From: a bacterium | GTDB lineage: Bacteria > Myxococcota_A > Bradymonadia > UBA7976 > UBA1532 | Assembly (NCBI GenBank): GCA_030427205.1 | Contig: JAUHXC010000058.1 | Location: 1-53,804 of the forward strand | Length of the DNA: 53,804 nucleotides | Direction of reading: 5' to 3' | In this document: in pieces, positions 1 through 6,984 of the stretch | Numbering within the stretch: the first letter of the stretch is position 1 | Layout of the letters: each line of letters starts with the position of its first letter | Translations under genes and position numbers: made by a program | Notes under the pieces: model-generated | What the model saw: only the letters and a program-made list of their open reading frames with translations | What the model was told of the DNA's origin: nothing | Databases searched by the model: none

Positions 1-854
1 GCCTGGACCCGGGAGCCCTTCATGCCGACGCAGGCGCCGACCGGATCGACGTCGGGGTCGCGGCTGGAGACGGCGATCTTGGCCCGGCTGCCCGGCTCGC
101 GGGCGGCGGTCTCGATGCGCACGATGCCCTCGTAGATCTCGGGCACCTCCATCTCGAAGAGCTTGATGAGCAGCCCCGGCGAGGTGCGCGACAGCACGAT
201 CTGCGGCCCGCGGGTATTGCGCTGCACGTCGAGCACGTAGGCCTGGACCCGGTCGCCGGCGCGGTAGCTCTCGCGGCTGACCTGCTCGCGCACCGGCAGG
301 ATGGCCTCAGCGCGACCGAGGTCGACGATGAGGTTGCCCCGCTCGAACCGCCGCACGATGCCGGTGATCAGCTCGCCCTTGCGGTCGATGTACTCGCTGT
401 AGACGTTGTCCCGCTCCGCCTCGCGAATGCGCTGGGTGATGACCTGCTTGGCGGTCTGGGCCGCGATGCGCCCGAAGGCCCGCCGCTGGCCCCGCAGCTG
501 CAGGATGTCGCCGTAGCGCTCGTCCTGCTCGCGGGCCTTCTGCTTGTCCCGGTCGAGGTAGAAGATCTGGAACAGCAGCTCATCGCCGAGCTCGGCGTCG
601 AGCCCGTGCTCGATGGCTTCCTCGAGGGTCAGCTCGTTGTAGGGGTCGGTGATCTCGTCGGCGACCCGGATGATCTGGAAGAGCTCGACCACCCCATCGG
701 TGGTGTTGAAGTGGGCCTCGATCTCCCGCTCGGCGCCGAAGACCTTCTTGGCCGCCTGCAGGATCGCCTGTTCGAGGGTCTCCTGAAGGGCCTCGCCACC
801 GATGCCCTTGTCCTTGGCGACCTGTTCGATGACGTGGTTGAGGTTGAGTTCCAT
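1..854 (-). CDS. nusA: Transcription termination/antitermination factor NusA (C-terminus off the left edge)
   Basis: NusA binds RNA polymerase and nascent RNA and modulates pausing, termination and antitermination. The reading frame starts at ATG 852-854 (MELNLNHVIEQVAKDKG); the only nearby upstream ATG is followed at once by a stop. The NusA N-terminal domain fills about residues 1-130, followed by the S1 domain (GELITGIVRRFERGNLIVDLG), then the start of the KH region (IVLSRTSPGLLIKLFEMEVPEI and VGACVGMKGSRVQ). The frame is still open at base 1, so 284 codons are visible and the second KH domain and any C-terminal repeats are missing. It lies 35 bases after rimP in the usual rimP-nusA order; infB would be expected off the left edge. 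Identification is very secure. Confidence 0.97.
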   Translation of the reverse strand, partial: MELNLNHVIEQVAKDKGIGGEALQETLEQAILQAAKKVFGAEREIEAHFNTTDGVVELFQIIRVADEITDPYNELTLEEAIEHGLDAELGDELLFQIFYLDRDKQKAREQDERYGDILQLRGQRRAFGRIAAQTAKQVITQRIREAERDNVYSEYIDRKGELITGIVRRFERGNLIVDLGRAEAILPVREQVSRESYRAGDRVQAYVLDVQRNTRGPQIVLSRTSPGLLIKLFEMEVPEIYEGIVRIETAAREPGSRAKIAVSSRDPDVDPVGACVGMKGSRVQ

Positions 855-889
855 GTCACATGCCTCGAAAAGAAACCGGCCGTCGCGGT

Positions 890-1393
890 CTACCGTCGTT
901 TACCGACGGTCACCTCGTAACGCAGCCGCGCGCGGTGAATGGCCGACAACGGCAGCCGATGAGCGTCGTCGGCGCACCGGACTTCGACGTGGCCGTCGTC
1001 GACGCCGAGGATCTCGCCGGTGAACTTGCGCCGCCCCCCCATGGGGGTCGACAGCTGAATCTGGGCTTCGCGACCCACATGGTCGGCGAAGTGCTGCCCG
1101 CACATCAGCGGGCGGTCGAGACCGGGGGACGAGACCCGCAACTCGTAGCGGTCGGGCAGCGGGTCTTCGACGTCGAGCGCCGCCGAGATCTCCGGGCTCA
1201 CCCGGGCGCAGTGGTCGATGGTCACCCCGTCGGGGTGGTCGATGAAGACCCACAGGATGTTGCGCGCGCCTTCCCGAGCGAGCTCGACGCCGACGAGCTC
1301 GAGGTCGAAGCCGTCGAGGATCGGCACCACCGCCGCACGCACCCGACTGGGTACGGGCTGAAGCGCGCTGCCGATGTACTCGGGGGTCTGCAC
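890..1393 (-). CDS. rimP: Ribosome maturation factor RimP
   Basis: RimP assists 30S subunit maturation. The protein is 167 residues with the family's two-domain pattern: an N-terminal alpha/beta part (AAVVPILDGFDLELVGVEL, then ILWVFIDHPDGVTIDHCARVS with a conserved Ser/Asp region and the ELRVSSPGLDRPL signature) and an SH3-like C-terminal part (FTGEILGVDDGHVEVRC). The open frame extends upstream to 1534, but that extension crosses a terminator hairpin and does not look like RimP. I chose GTG at 1391-1393 because GAGGA lies about 8 bases upstream and the resulting length is normal for the family. Its position directly before nusA is the common bacterial arrangement. Confidence 0.93.
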   Translation of the reverse strand: MQTPEYIGSALQPVPSRVRAAVVPILDGFDLELVGVELAREGARNILWVFIDHPDGVTIDHCARVSPEISAALDVEDPLPDRYELRVSSPGLDRPLMCGQHFADHVGREAQIQLSTPMGGRRKFTGEILGVDDGHVEVRCADDAHRLPLSAIHRARLRYEVTVGKRR

Positions 1394-1449
1394 GGGCTCG
1401 TTCCTCGCGATTCGTTCGACGCGTGGCGCCGCGGAACAGCGGACCGAAT

Positions 1450-1472
1450 AAAAAAGGGCTCCTTCGAGCCCT
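1450..1472 (-). terminator. Rho-independent terminator or attenuator before rimP
   Basis: A perfect 7-bp stem, AGGGCTC/GAGCCCT, with a 4-base loop is followed on the minus strand by six T. It ends transcripts of the LamG-like gene (stop at 1637). Because it sits 57 bases before the rimP start, it could also act as an attenuator if the rimP-nusA promoter lies between 1473 and 1636. Confidence 0.8.
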
Positions 1473-1636
1473 CGACCGCGTGTTCCGGTGAAGTCGGCGG
1501 CTTCTACCACACCGAAAAGCCGACACGCAAGCATTACGGGCGCATGCGCAGCGTCGCCGCGCCGTCGCTCACCGCGTTCGGCCGTCGTCGACGGCGCGCA
1601 CCGCGGCGGGCGTTCGCCGTTCGCCGTTCGCCGGGC
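1473..1636 (-). other. Leader/intergenic region upstream of rimP
   Basis: No gene is visible, and no tRNA was found although some bacteria carry an initiator tRNA before rimP. A weak promoter candidate on the minus strand (TTGCGT, 17 bases, GTAGAA) lies at about 1504-1535. Three head-to-tail copies of TTCGCCG are found at 1613-1633, just after the upstream gene's stop codon. Confidence 0.35.
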
Positions 1637-2338
1637 TCAGCGCTGGCCGATGTCGTAGATCCGCAGGTTGTCGAACCGCACCGGCGCCTCCCAGTTGTTG
1701 AAGGCGAAGTGCCGGCCACGGACGGGGTTCTGGTCGTCGTAGGTGAGGAAGAGCGCGCCGTCGAGGTACCAGCGCAGCTCACCGTCGGTGCGCTCGATGG
1801 TCCAGCGGTAGGCGACGTCGGGCTCGACGCAGAAGGCGCGGCCCTTGCGGGCGCTGCAGCGGCGGTCCTCCTTGCGGTCCTCGCCGTGCTCGTCCTGGCG
1901 GGCGATGGTATTGATGCTGTTGTTCCAGCCGCCGAAGATCACGATGTAGCCGCTCTGATGGGTGCGCCCGTCGCCGAAGATCTCGGCCTTGACGTCGCCG
2001 TCGTCCGACAGGGCGGTGGCGTCGAACTCGACGCGCACCTTCTCGGGCAGCGGCGTCTGCAGCCACAGCGCCGCGTTGTGGATGTCGCGGGCTTCGAGCT
2101 GACCGTCGACGATCTTCCAGGTGCCCGCCTTCCAGCCCAGATCGGGCTCGGACTGCTTCCACTCGTCGCCGAGCGGGCCGTCGAAGTCGGCGCTGTAGAC
2201 CAGCTCGCCGCCGGTGGTCGGGGCGCCCGGGCGGCCGTCCACGGCGACCGCGGTGGCGATCACGAGCACGAAGGCCGCGACCCCGATCAGCGGGGCGTAG
2301 CGGCGCAGGGCGACGGGGATGGCAAGCGGCGCGCTCAT
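1637..2338 (-). CDS. Membrane-anchored LamG/concanavalin-A-like domain protein
   Basis: The protein has 233 residues. One N-terminal transmembrane segment (about residues 14-33, YAPLIGVAAFVLVIATAVAV) is followed by a single extracytoplasmic beta-sandwich resembling the LamG/GH16-like jelly-roll fold: LVYSADFDGPLGDEWK at the start, RVEFDATALSDDGDVKAEIF in the middle, and closing strands WYLDGALFLTYDD and APVRFDNLRIYDIGQR. This layout is typical of carbohydrate-binding or DUF1080-like domains, but no catalytic residues can be named. Two Cys (RRCSARKGRAFCVE) may form a disulfide. The gene follows the PP2C gene by 64 bases and precedes a terminator, so it may be co-transcribed with PP2C. The function is unknown; sugar or envelope binding is inferred from the fold only. 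Confidence 0.8.
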   Translation of the reverse strand: MSAPLAIPVALRRYAPLIGVAAFVLVIATAVAVDGRPGAPTTGGELVYSADFDGPLGDEWKQSEPDLGWKAGTWKIVDGQLEARDIHNAALWLQTPLPEKVRVEFDATALSDDGDVKAEIFGDGRTHQSGYIVIFGGWNNSINTIARQDEHGEDRKEDRRCSARKGRAFCVEPDVAYRWTIERTDGELRWYLDGALFLTYDDQNPVRGRHFAFNNWEAPVRFDNLRIYDIGQR

Positions 2339-2402
2339 CGCGGGAGGCTCTCGGGCAGGTTCGAGGTCGGCGGCGGCGGCGATGTCTGAGGCGTCGACGG
2401 GC

Positions 2403-3977
2403 TCATTCGTCGGCGGTGCCGTCGCCGACGCGCAGGGCGGGCTGGTCGAGCCGGGTCTTCATCACCGAGTCGGCCGACTCGATCTGGGCGTCGTCCACCT
2501 CGAACTCGTCGGGCACCGTGGTGCGCGACGCGGCGTCATCGGCGGTCTCGACCCCGTCGTCGTCGCCCTCTTCGGCGCGGATCAGCGGGTCGGTGCCCGG
2601 GTGGTCGGCGTCGTCGAAGAGGAAGTCGGGCAGCAGCTCGTCGGTCACCATCACCGGCAACGCGGCGACCGCCTGCAGGCCCGGGTCGACGTTGGGCAGC
2701 TCGGCGACGACCCCCGGCTTCTGGTTCTGCCGCAGGATGTCGATCGTCTCGTGGCTGTTGAGCAGCTCGCTGTTGGTCATGCGCAGCCGGGTATTGAGCA
2801 CCTGGATGAAGCTCCACATGAGCTTGACCGACAGCTTCGGGTCGGCCCGCATCAGCTCGTAGAACTGGCTGCGCTCGATGGCGAGGGCCTTGATCGGCTC
2901 CAGCGAGCGGGCGGTCGCCGAGCGGGGCGCCTTGTCGACCATCGCCATCTCGCCGAAGTGGCCGCCGGGGCCGAGGTCGGCGAGGTGGATGTCCTTCTTG
3001 GTGATGCGCACCCGGCCCTCGAGGATGACGTAGAACGTCTCCCCGCGGGTCTCCTCCTCGAAGATGAGCTCGTCGCCCTTGAACTTGCGCGGCTCGGTGA
3101 GGTTCATCACCTTCACCAGATCGCGATAGCCGAGGTACTTGAACAGCGGCAGCACGCGCAGGGTGTCGAGCTTCTGCTTGACCTCGGTGACCCGCTTCTT
3201 CTGGGCGTCGTCCTCCCGCGCCACCTGGGCCCGGACCACCACCGCGGTGATGTTGTCCTTGCCGCCCGACTCGTTGGCGAGGCGGATGAACTGCTCGGGG
3301 ATCTCCTTGACGTTGTCCGCCGTCAGATAGCTGCGGGTGACGTCGTCGTCGAGGTAGCACGACAGGCCGTCGGAGCAGAGCAGGTAGTTGTCGCCGGGCA
3401 GCACGTCGAAGTCGAAGGTATCGACCTCGACCGACTCGTAGACCCCCACCGCCCGGGTCACCGCGTTCTTGTACGGGCTGTCGAAGGCGTCGCCCGGCTT
3501 GAGGCGACCGCGCTTGATCAGCTCGTTGATCAGCGAGTGGTCTTCGGTGAGCTGGTGTACCTGCCCCGCCCGCACCAGGTAGATGCGGCTGTCGCCCACA
3601 TGGCCGATGAAGCCGCGCTTGTTGGCGACGAGCATCATGCTGAGGGTCGTGCCCATGCCCCGCTTGTCGGGGTTCTCCTGAGCGAGGTGGAAGATGCGGG
3701 CGCAGGCCTGCTCGATGGACGAGGCGATGAGCCGGATGAGCGCCTGCCGGCCGGCGGGCGTCTCTTCCTTGACGTAGTTCTCGACGACGTCGCGGTGCTC
3801 GGCGATGACCCGGCGCACTTCACGCACCGCCATCGACGACGCGACCTCACCGGCGGCGTGCCCGCCCATGCCGTCGGCGACCACGAAGAGGTTCAACTTC
3901 TTGTCGACCAGGAAGTTGTCTTCGTTGTGATCGCGGGTACGGCCGACGTCCGTCGCCGCCCAGAAGCGGATCTCCAT
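2403..3977 (-). CDS. PP2C-type Ser/Thr phosphatase fused to a cyclic-nucleotide-binding domain
   Basis: The 524-residue cytoplasmic protein would remove phosphate from Ser/Thr. Residues 1-240 are a bacterial Stp1-like PP2C domain with its metal-binding signatures (TRDHNEDNFLVD, VADGMGGHAAGEV, GTTLSMMLV, GHVGDSRIYLV, LLCSDGLS, GKDNITAVVV). Residues about 275-405 are a Crp-type cyclic-nucleotide-binding domain (FKGDELIFEEETRGETFYVI, GPGGHFGEMAMVDKAPRSA). The last 120 residues are acidic and probably disordered. ATG 3975-3977 is preceded by GGGGAAAGAAG. The pairing suggests a phosphatase gated by a cyclic nucleotide. Natural partners are Ser/Thr kinases such as the two encoded at 14892-21208, but that link is inferred. 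Confidence 0.93.
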   Translation of the reverse strand: MEIRFWAATDVGRTRDHNEDNFLVDKKLNLFVVADGMGGHAAGEVASSMAVREVRRVIAEHRDVVENYVKEETPAGRQALIRLIASSIEQACARIFHLAQENPDKRGMGTTLSMMLVANKRGFIGHVGDSRIYLVRAGQVHQLTEDHSLINELIKRGRLKPGDAFDSPYKNAVTRAVGVYESVEVDTFDFDVLPGDNYLLCSDGLSCYLDDDVTRSYLTADNVKEIPEQFIRLANESGGKDNITAVVVRAQVAREDDAQKKRVTEVKQKLDTLRVLPLFKYLGYRDLVKVMNLTEPRKFKGDELIFEEETRGETFYVILEGRVRITKKDIHLADLGPGGHFGEMAMVDKAPRSATARSLEPIKALAIERSQFYELMRADPKLSVKLMWSFIQVLNTRLRMTNSELLNSHETIDILRQNQKPGVVAELPNVDPGLQAVAALPVMVTDELLPDFLFDDADHPGTDPLIRAEEGDDDGVETADDAASRTTVPDEFEVDDAQIESADSVMKTRLDQPALRVGDGTADE

Positions 3978-4111
3978 GCCGGCTTCTTTCCCCGTCTCGA
4001 CGTGATCGATTGCGCACGCCTGCGGCGCGCGGTCTGGACGGGTTTAACACCGAGCCGGTGAAGGATCCAGAAGCTTGCCGTTCGACGGCGCAGGACGACC
4101 CCCGCCGGCGG

Positions 4112-4140
4112 TTGACGTCACCCCGGACCCGCGGTAGAGC
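4112..4140 (+). promoter_or_regulatory. Sigma70-type promoter with leaderless geometry
   Basis: The -35 box TTGACG (4112-4117) and -10 box TAGAGC (4135-4140) are separated by 17 bases. The next ATG (4148) begins 7 bases after the -10 box, which puts the predicted start of transcription at the start codon of the 17-codon ORF. Confidence 0.6.
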
Positions 4141-4147
4141 AGAGCCG

Positions 4148-4201
4148 ATGCACCGCTGCCTTCCCCTGCCCCGCCGGGCGTTGCCGCCGGCGGCGCCGTG
4201 A
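4148..4201 (+). CDS. Putative leaderless 17-residue ORF coupled to the ATP-grasp gene
   Basis: A short ORF (MHRCLPLPRRALPPAAP) begins 7 bases after a good -10 box. Its TGA stop (4199-4201) overlaps the GTG start of the ATP-grasp gene (4198-4200) as GTGA. The arrangement suggests ribosomes load on the leaderless mRNA and reinitiate at the ligase. The peptide has no recognisable family and may have no function beyond coupling. Alternatively, the ligase GTG is used directly and the ORF is chance. Confidence 0.4.
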   Translation: MHRCLPLPRRALPPAAP

Positions 4202-5403
4202 CCCGGGTCCTCGTCGTCGGCGGCGGGCCGTATCAGCTCGACCTCATCCACACCGCGCGCCGCATGGGCCTCGAGACGGTCGTCGTCGACGCCAACCCCG
4301 AGGCCCCGGGCCTCGCGCTGGCCGACGTGCCCCGGGTCTGCGACATCGTCGACGGCGACGCGGTGGTGGCCGTCGCCCGCCGCGAGGGCATCGACGCGGT
4401 GGTCTCGGGCGCCTCGGACGCCGCGCTCGTGGGCCTGTCGGCGGTGGTCGACGCGCTGGGGCTGCCCGGGCCGTCGTCGGCGGTCATCGCCGGCATGCAC
4501 GACAAGCTCGCCGCCGCGCGCACCGTGCAGGCCGCCGGGCTGGCCTGCCCCGAGACGGTGCTCTTCTCCGAGGCCCACGTCTCGTCCGCGGTCGACGCGG
4601 TGGGCGGCTATCCGCTGGTGGTCAAGCCGGCCACCGCCGCCGGCGGACGGGGCGTGAGCCTGCTGCGCGACGCCGCCGGCCTCGCCGACGCGGTGGCCAA
4701 GGCGCGGCGCCACTGCCCGCAGGTGCTGCTGCAGCGCTGGGTCGGCGGGCGGTCGCTGGGGGTCGAGGCGTTCTTCCAGGGCGGCGCGCCGGTCGCCCAC
4801 TTCGTGATGAGCGATCAATACGCCCGGCCGTTCGTCTCGCCGGTGGGGCACGCGCTGCCGGCAGACGTCGCGCCGCCGCTCGCTGCGAAGATCGCCGCCG
4901 CGATCGCCGGCTGGGCCCGGGCGCTGGGGCTCAGCGACGGCGCGGCCAACTTCGACCTGCGCATCGAGGGCGGCGTGCCGACCCTCATCGAGGTCAACCC
5001 GCGGCTGGGCGGCAACTCGATCACCCGCCTGATCCGCGCCGGGGTCGGGGCCGATCCCAGCGCGGCCGCGCTGGCCTGCGCGCTGGGCCGTTCACCCGGG
5101 CCGCATCTGGCGCAGACCCGCGCCCGGGCGGTGGCCTCGCGCATGTTCGTCGGCCGCGGCCGCGGGCCGGTGCGCATCGTCGGCGACCCCATCGCCCGCT
5201 GGTCGAGCCAGGCGATCGAGCTGCAGCTCGACGTCGCGCCGGGCGCGGTGCCGGCCCTGCGGGTCGACGCGTTCGCGCTGCTCGGCCGTTGCCTGGTCGA
5301 GGGGCCCGACGCCGACGCCGCGGCCGCGCTGGCCGCGCGCATCGCCGAAGACGTACAGGCCGCCGTACGCTGCGACGCGCCCGACCTGGAGGATGCCCGG
5401 TGA
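4198..5403 (+). CDS. ATP-grasp superfamily ligase (carbamoyl-phosphate-synthase-like fold)
   Basis: ATP-grasp enzymes join a carboxylate to an amine or thiol through an acyl-phosphate. The 401-residue protein has a Rossmann-like pre-ATP domain (TRVLVVGGGPYQLDLIHTAR, VVVDANPEAPG), a central ATP-grasp domain with the glycine-rich ATP loop (PLVVKPATAAGGRGVSLL) and the metal-binding segment (LIEVNPRLGGNSITRLIRAG), and a small C-terminal domain. Start GTG 4198 overlaps the preceding mini-ORF stop. The stop TGA at 5401-5403 overlaps the GTG of the next gene (5400), so the two are almost certainly translated together. The substrate cannot be read from the sequence; the linked methyltransferase-glycosyltransferase suggests a small-molecule or surface-modification pathway. 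Confidence 0.88.
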   Translation: MTRVLVVGGGPYQLDLIHTARRMGLETVVVDANPEAPGLALADVPRVCDIVDGDAVVAVARREGIDAVVSGASDAALVGLSAVVDALGLPGPSSAVIAGMHDKLAAARTVQAAGLACPETVLFSEAHVSSAVDAVGGYPLVVKPATAAGGRGVSLLRDAAGLADAVAKARRHCPQVLLQRWVGGRSLGVEAFFQGGAPVAHFVMSDQYARPFVSPVGHALPADVAPPLAAKIAAAIAGWARALGLSDGAANFDLRIEGGVPTLIEVNPRLGGNSITRLIRAGVGADPSAAALACALGRSPGPHLAQTRARAVASRMFVGRGRGPVRIVGDPIARWSSQAIELQLDVAPGAVPALRVDAFALLGRCLVEGPDADAAAALAARIAEDVQAAVRCDAPDLEDAR

Positions 5404-6977
5404 CCGATGGCTCCGAGTTCGACCCGGCGCGCATCGGCGCCTTCTACGACGCCGATACCCGCGACAAGGGCCGCGACGCCGGCGCCCGGCTGGGCACGGT
5501 GACCGCGTCCGCCGCCGTCGCCCGCCACCGCGACCGGCTCGAGCGGGCCCACGTCGACCGCGTCGTGCCGCGCCGCGGCGGCATGCGGGTGCTCGATCTG
5601 GGCGGCGGCTCGGGGCGCATGGTCTTCGCCCTCGGCGAGCGGGTGGCCGAGGCGGTGGTGGTCGACGTCAGCGCCGAGTTGCTCGCCGCCGCCGAGAGCC
5701 GGGCGCGCGACATCGGGCTGCCGCTGACGACGCTGTGCCAGTCGGCGACCGGGGCGCTGCCCGCCGAGCTGGTCGGCGACGGCTTCGACCTGGTGCTGAT
5801 CTTCGGGGTCGCCGGACACCTCGACGCGGCCGGCGTCGACGCGCTGGTCGACCGGGCCGCCGACGCGCTGGCGCCGGGCGGGCTGGTCGTGATGCGCTGC
5901 GCGGTGACCACCGACGGCGAGCAGCGCCTCGACGTGCGCACCGACGCCGACGGCCGCGAGATCTACCGCTACGCGATGCGCCCGCGCGGGGTCTACGCCC
6001 GGCGCTTCGCCCGTCGCCTGCGGCTGACCTATCGCAAGCCGGTCTGCGCCCACTTCTTCCCCTGGTTTCTCGGCGGCACCGAGGGCGCGGTGCAGGCGGC
6101 TGAGCGCGGCGGCGGCTGGCTCGATCGGCTGGGGCCGCTGCTGGCGAAGGTCGATCCGGCGCTGCAGGCGGCGGAGGATGCGTTGCGCGACGACGCCCGC
6201 CTCGCCCGGCTGCTGGCGCCGGTGCCGGTGACCCAGGATCTGATGCTCTTCGCCGCCGCCGAGGCGCCGGCCGCGCGCGCCGCGGGGCCCGACGACGATA
6301 CGCCGCCCGACCTGAGCGTCGTGGTGATCGCCTTCAACGAAGAGGACTGCCTCGAGCCGGTCATCGACGAGCTGCGCGACGCGCTCGACGGCGCGGGCGG
6401 GCTGCGCTGGGAGCTGGTCTGCGTCGACGACGGCAGCACCGACGCCACGCCGGCCATCCTCGACCGCCTCGCCGGCCTCGACCCGCGCATCCGGGCGGTG
6501 CATCAGCCCAACAGAGGCATCGGCGGCGCGCTGCGCACCGGCTTCGATCGCGCCCGCGGCGGCCACGTCACCTGGGTGCCGGCCGACGGCCAGATCGCGC
6601 CGGAGACCGTGCTCGAGCTCTACCGTCGGCGGGACGAGGCGCCGATGCTGACCACGGTCTACCGCACCCGCGACGACCACTGGATGCGCATGGTCATCTC
6701 GAACACGCTCAATACGATGATCCGGGTGCGCACCGGCGAGGTGGCCAAGAGCGGCGGCAACTATCTCTTCTCGCGGGCGGCGTGGCAGGCGCACGGGCCG
6801 CGGGACGACGACTCGATGATGATCTCCACCGCCTTCCGCCACAACCTGCGCGAGGCCGGCACGCCGCCGGTCGAGGTCGAGATCGACTGCCGGGCGCGCA
6901 TCGGCGGGCGCTCGAAGGTGCTCAACCCGCGCACCATCCTGCGCACGGCGGCTCAGCTCTTGCGCATGGGCGGCTGA
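5400..6977 (+). CDS. Bifunctional SAM-methyltransferase / family-2 glycosyltransferase fusion
   Basis: The single frame encodes 525 residues in two parts. Residues about 1-220 are a class I SAM-dependent methyltransferase (motif I MRVLDLGGGSGRMVFAL, motif II AVVVDVSAELL, then LVLIFGVAGHL). Residues about 300-525 are a GT-A fold family-2 glycosyltransferase (LSVVVIAFNEEDCLEPVI, CVDDGSTDATPAILDRL, NRGIGGALRTGFDRA, WVPADGQI) of the dolichol-phosphate-mannose-synthase type, without the membrane tail of some relatives. I chose GTG 5400 because it overlaps the ATP-grasp stop as GTGA; the open frame upstream is a shadow. Both activities presumably act on one glycosylated product together with the ATP-grasp partner, which is inference from gene order and fusion. 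Confidence 0.87.
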   Translation: MTDGSEFDPARIGAFYDADTRDKGRDAGARLGTVTASAAVARHRDRLERAHVDRVVPRRGGMRVLDLGGGSGRMVFALGERVAEAVVVDVSAELLAAAESRARDIGLPLTTLCQSATGALPAELVGDGFDLVLIFGVAGHLDAAGVDALVDRAADALAPGGLVVMRCAVTTDGEQRLDVRTDADGREIYRYAMRPRGVYARRFARRLRLTYRKPVCAHFFPWFLGGTEGAVQAAERGGGWLDRLGPLLAKVDPALQAAEDALRDDARLARLLAPVPVTQDLMLFAAAEAPAARAAGPDDDTPPDLSVVVIAFNEEDCLEPVIDELRDALDGAGGLRWELVCVDDGSTDATPAILDRLAGLDPRIRAVHQPNRGIGGALRTGFDRARGGHVTWVPADGQIAPETVLELYRRRDEAPMLTTVYRTRDDHWMRMVISNTLNTMIRVRTGEVAKSGGNYLFSRAAWQAHGPRDDDSMMISTAFRHNLREAGTPPVEVEIDCRARIGGRSKVLNPRTILRTAAQLLRMGG

Positions 6978-6984
6978 GAGACCG

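Noticed and set aside
1473..1636. A tRNA gene upstream of rimP
   Set aside because: No cloverleaf, T-loop GTTCRANNC or acceptor stem could be found.
860..4061. Long plus-strand open frames opposite rimP, the LamG-like gene and the PP2C gene
   Set aside because: They cover genes with clear family motifs on the other strand and contain no domain of their own.
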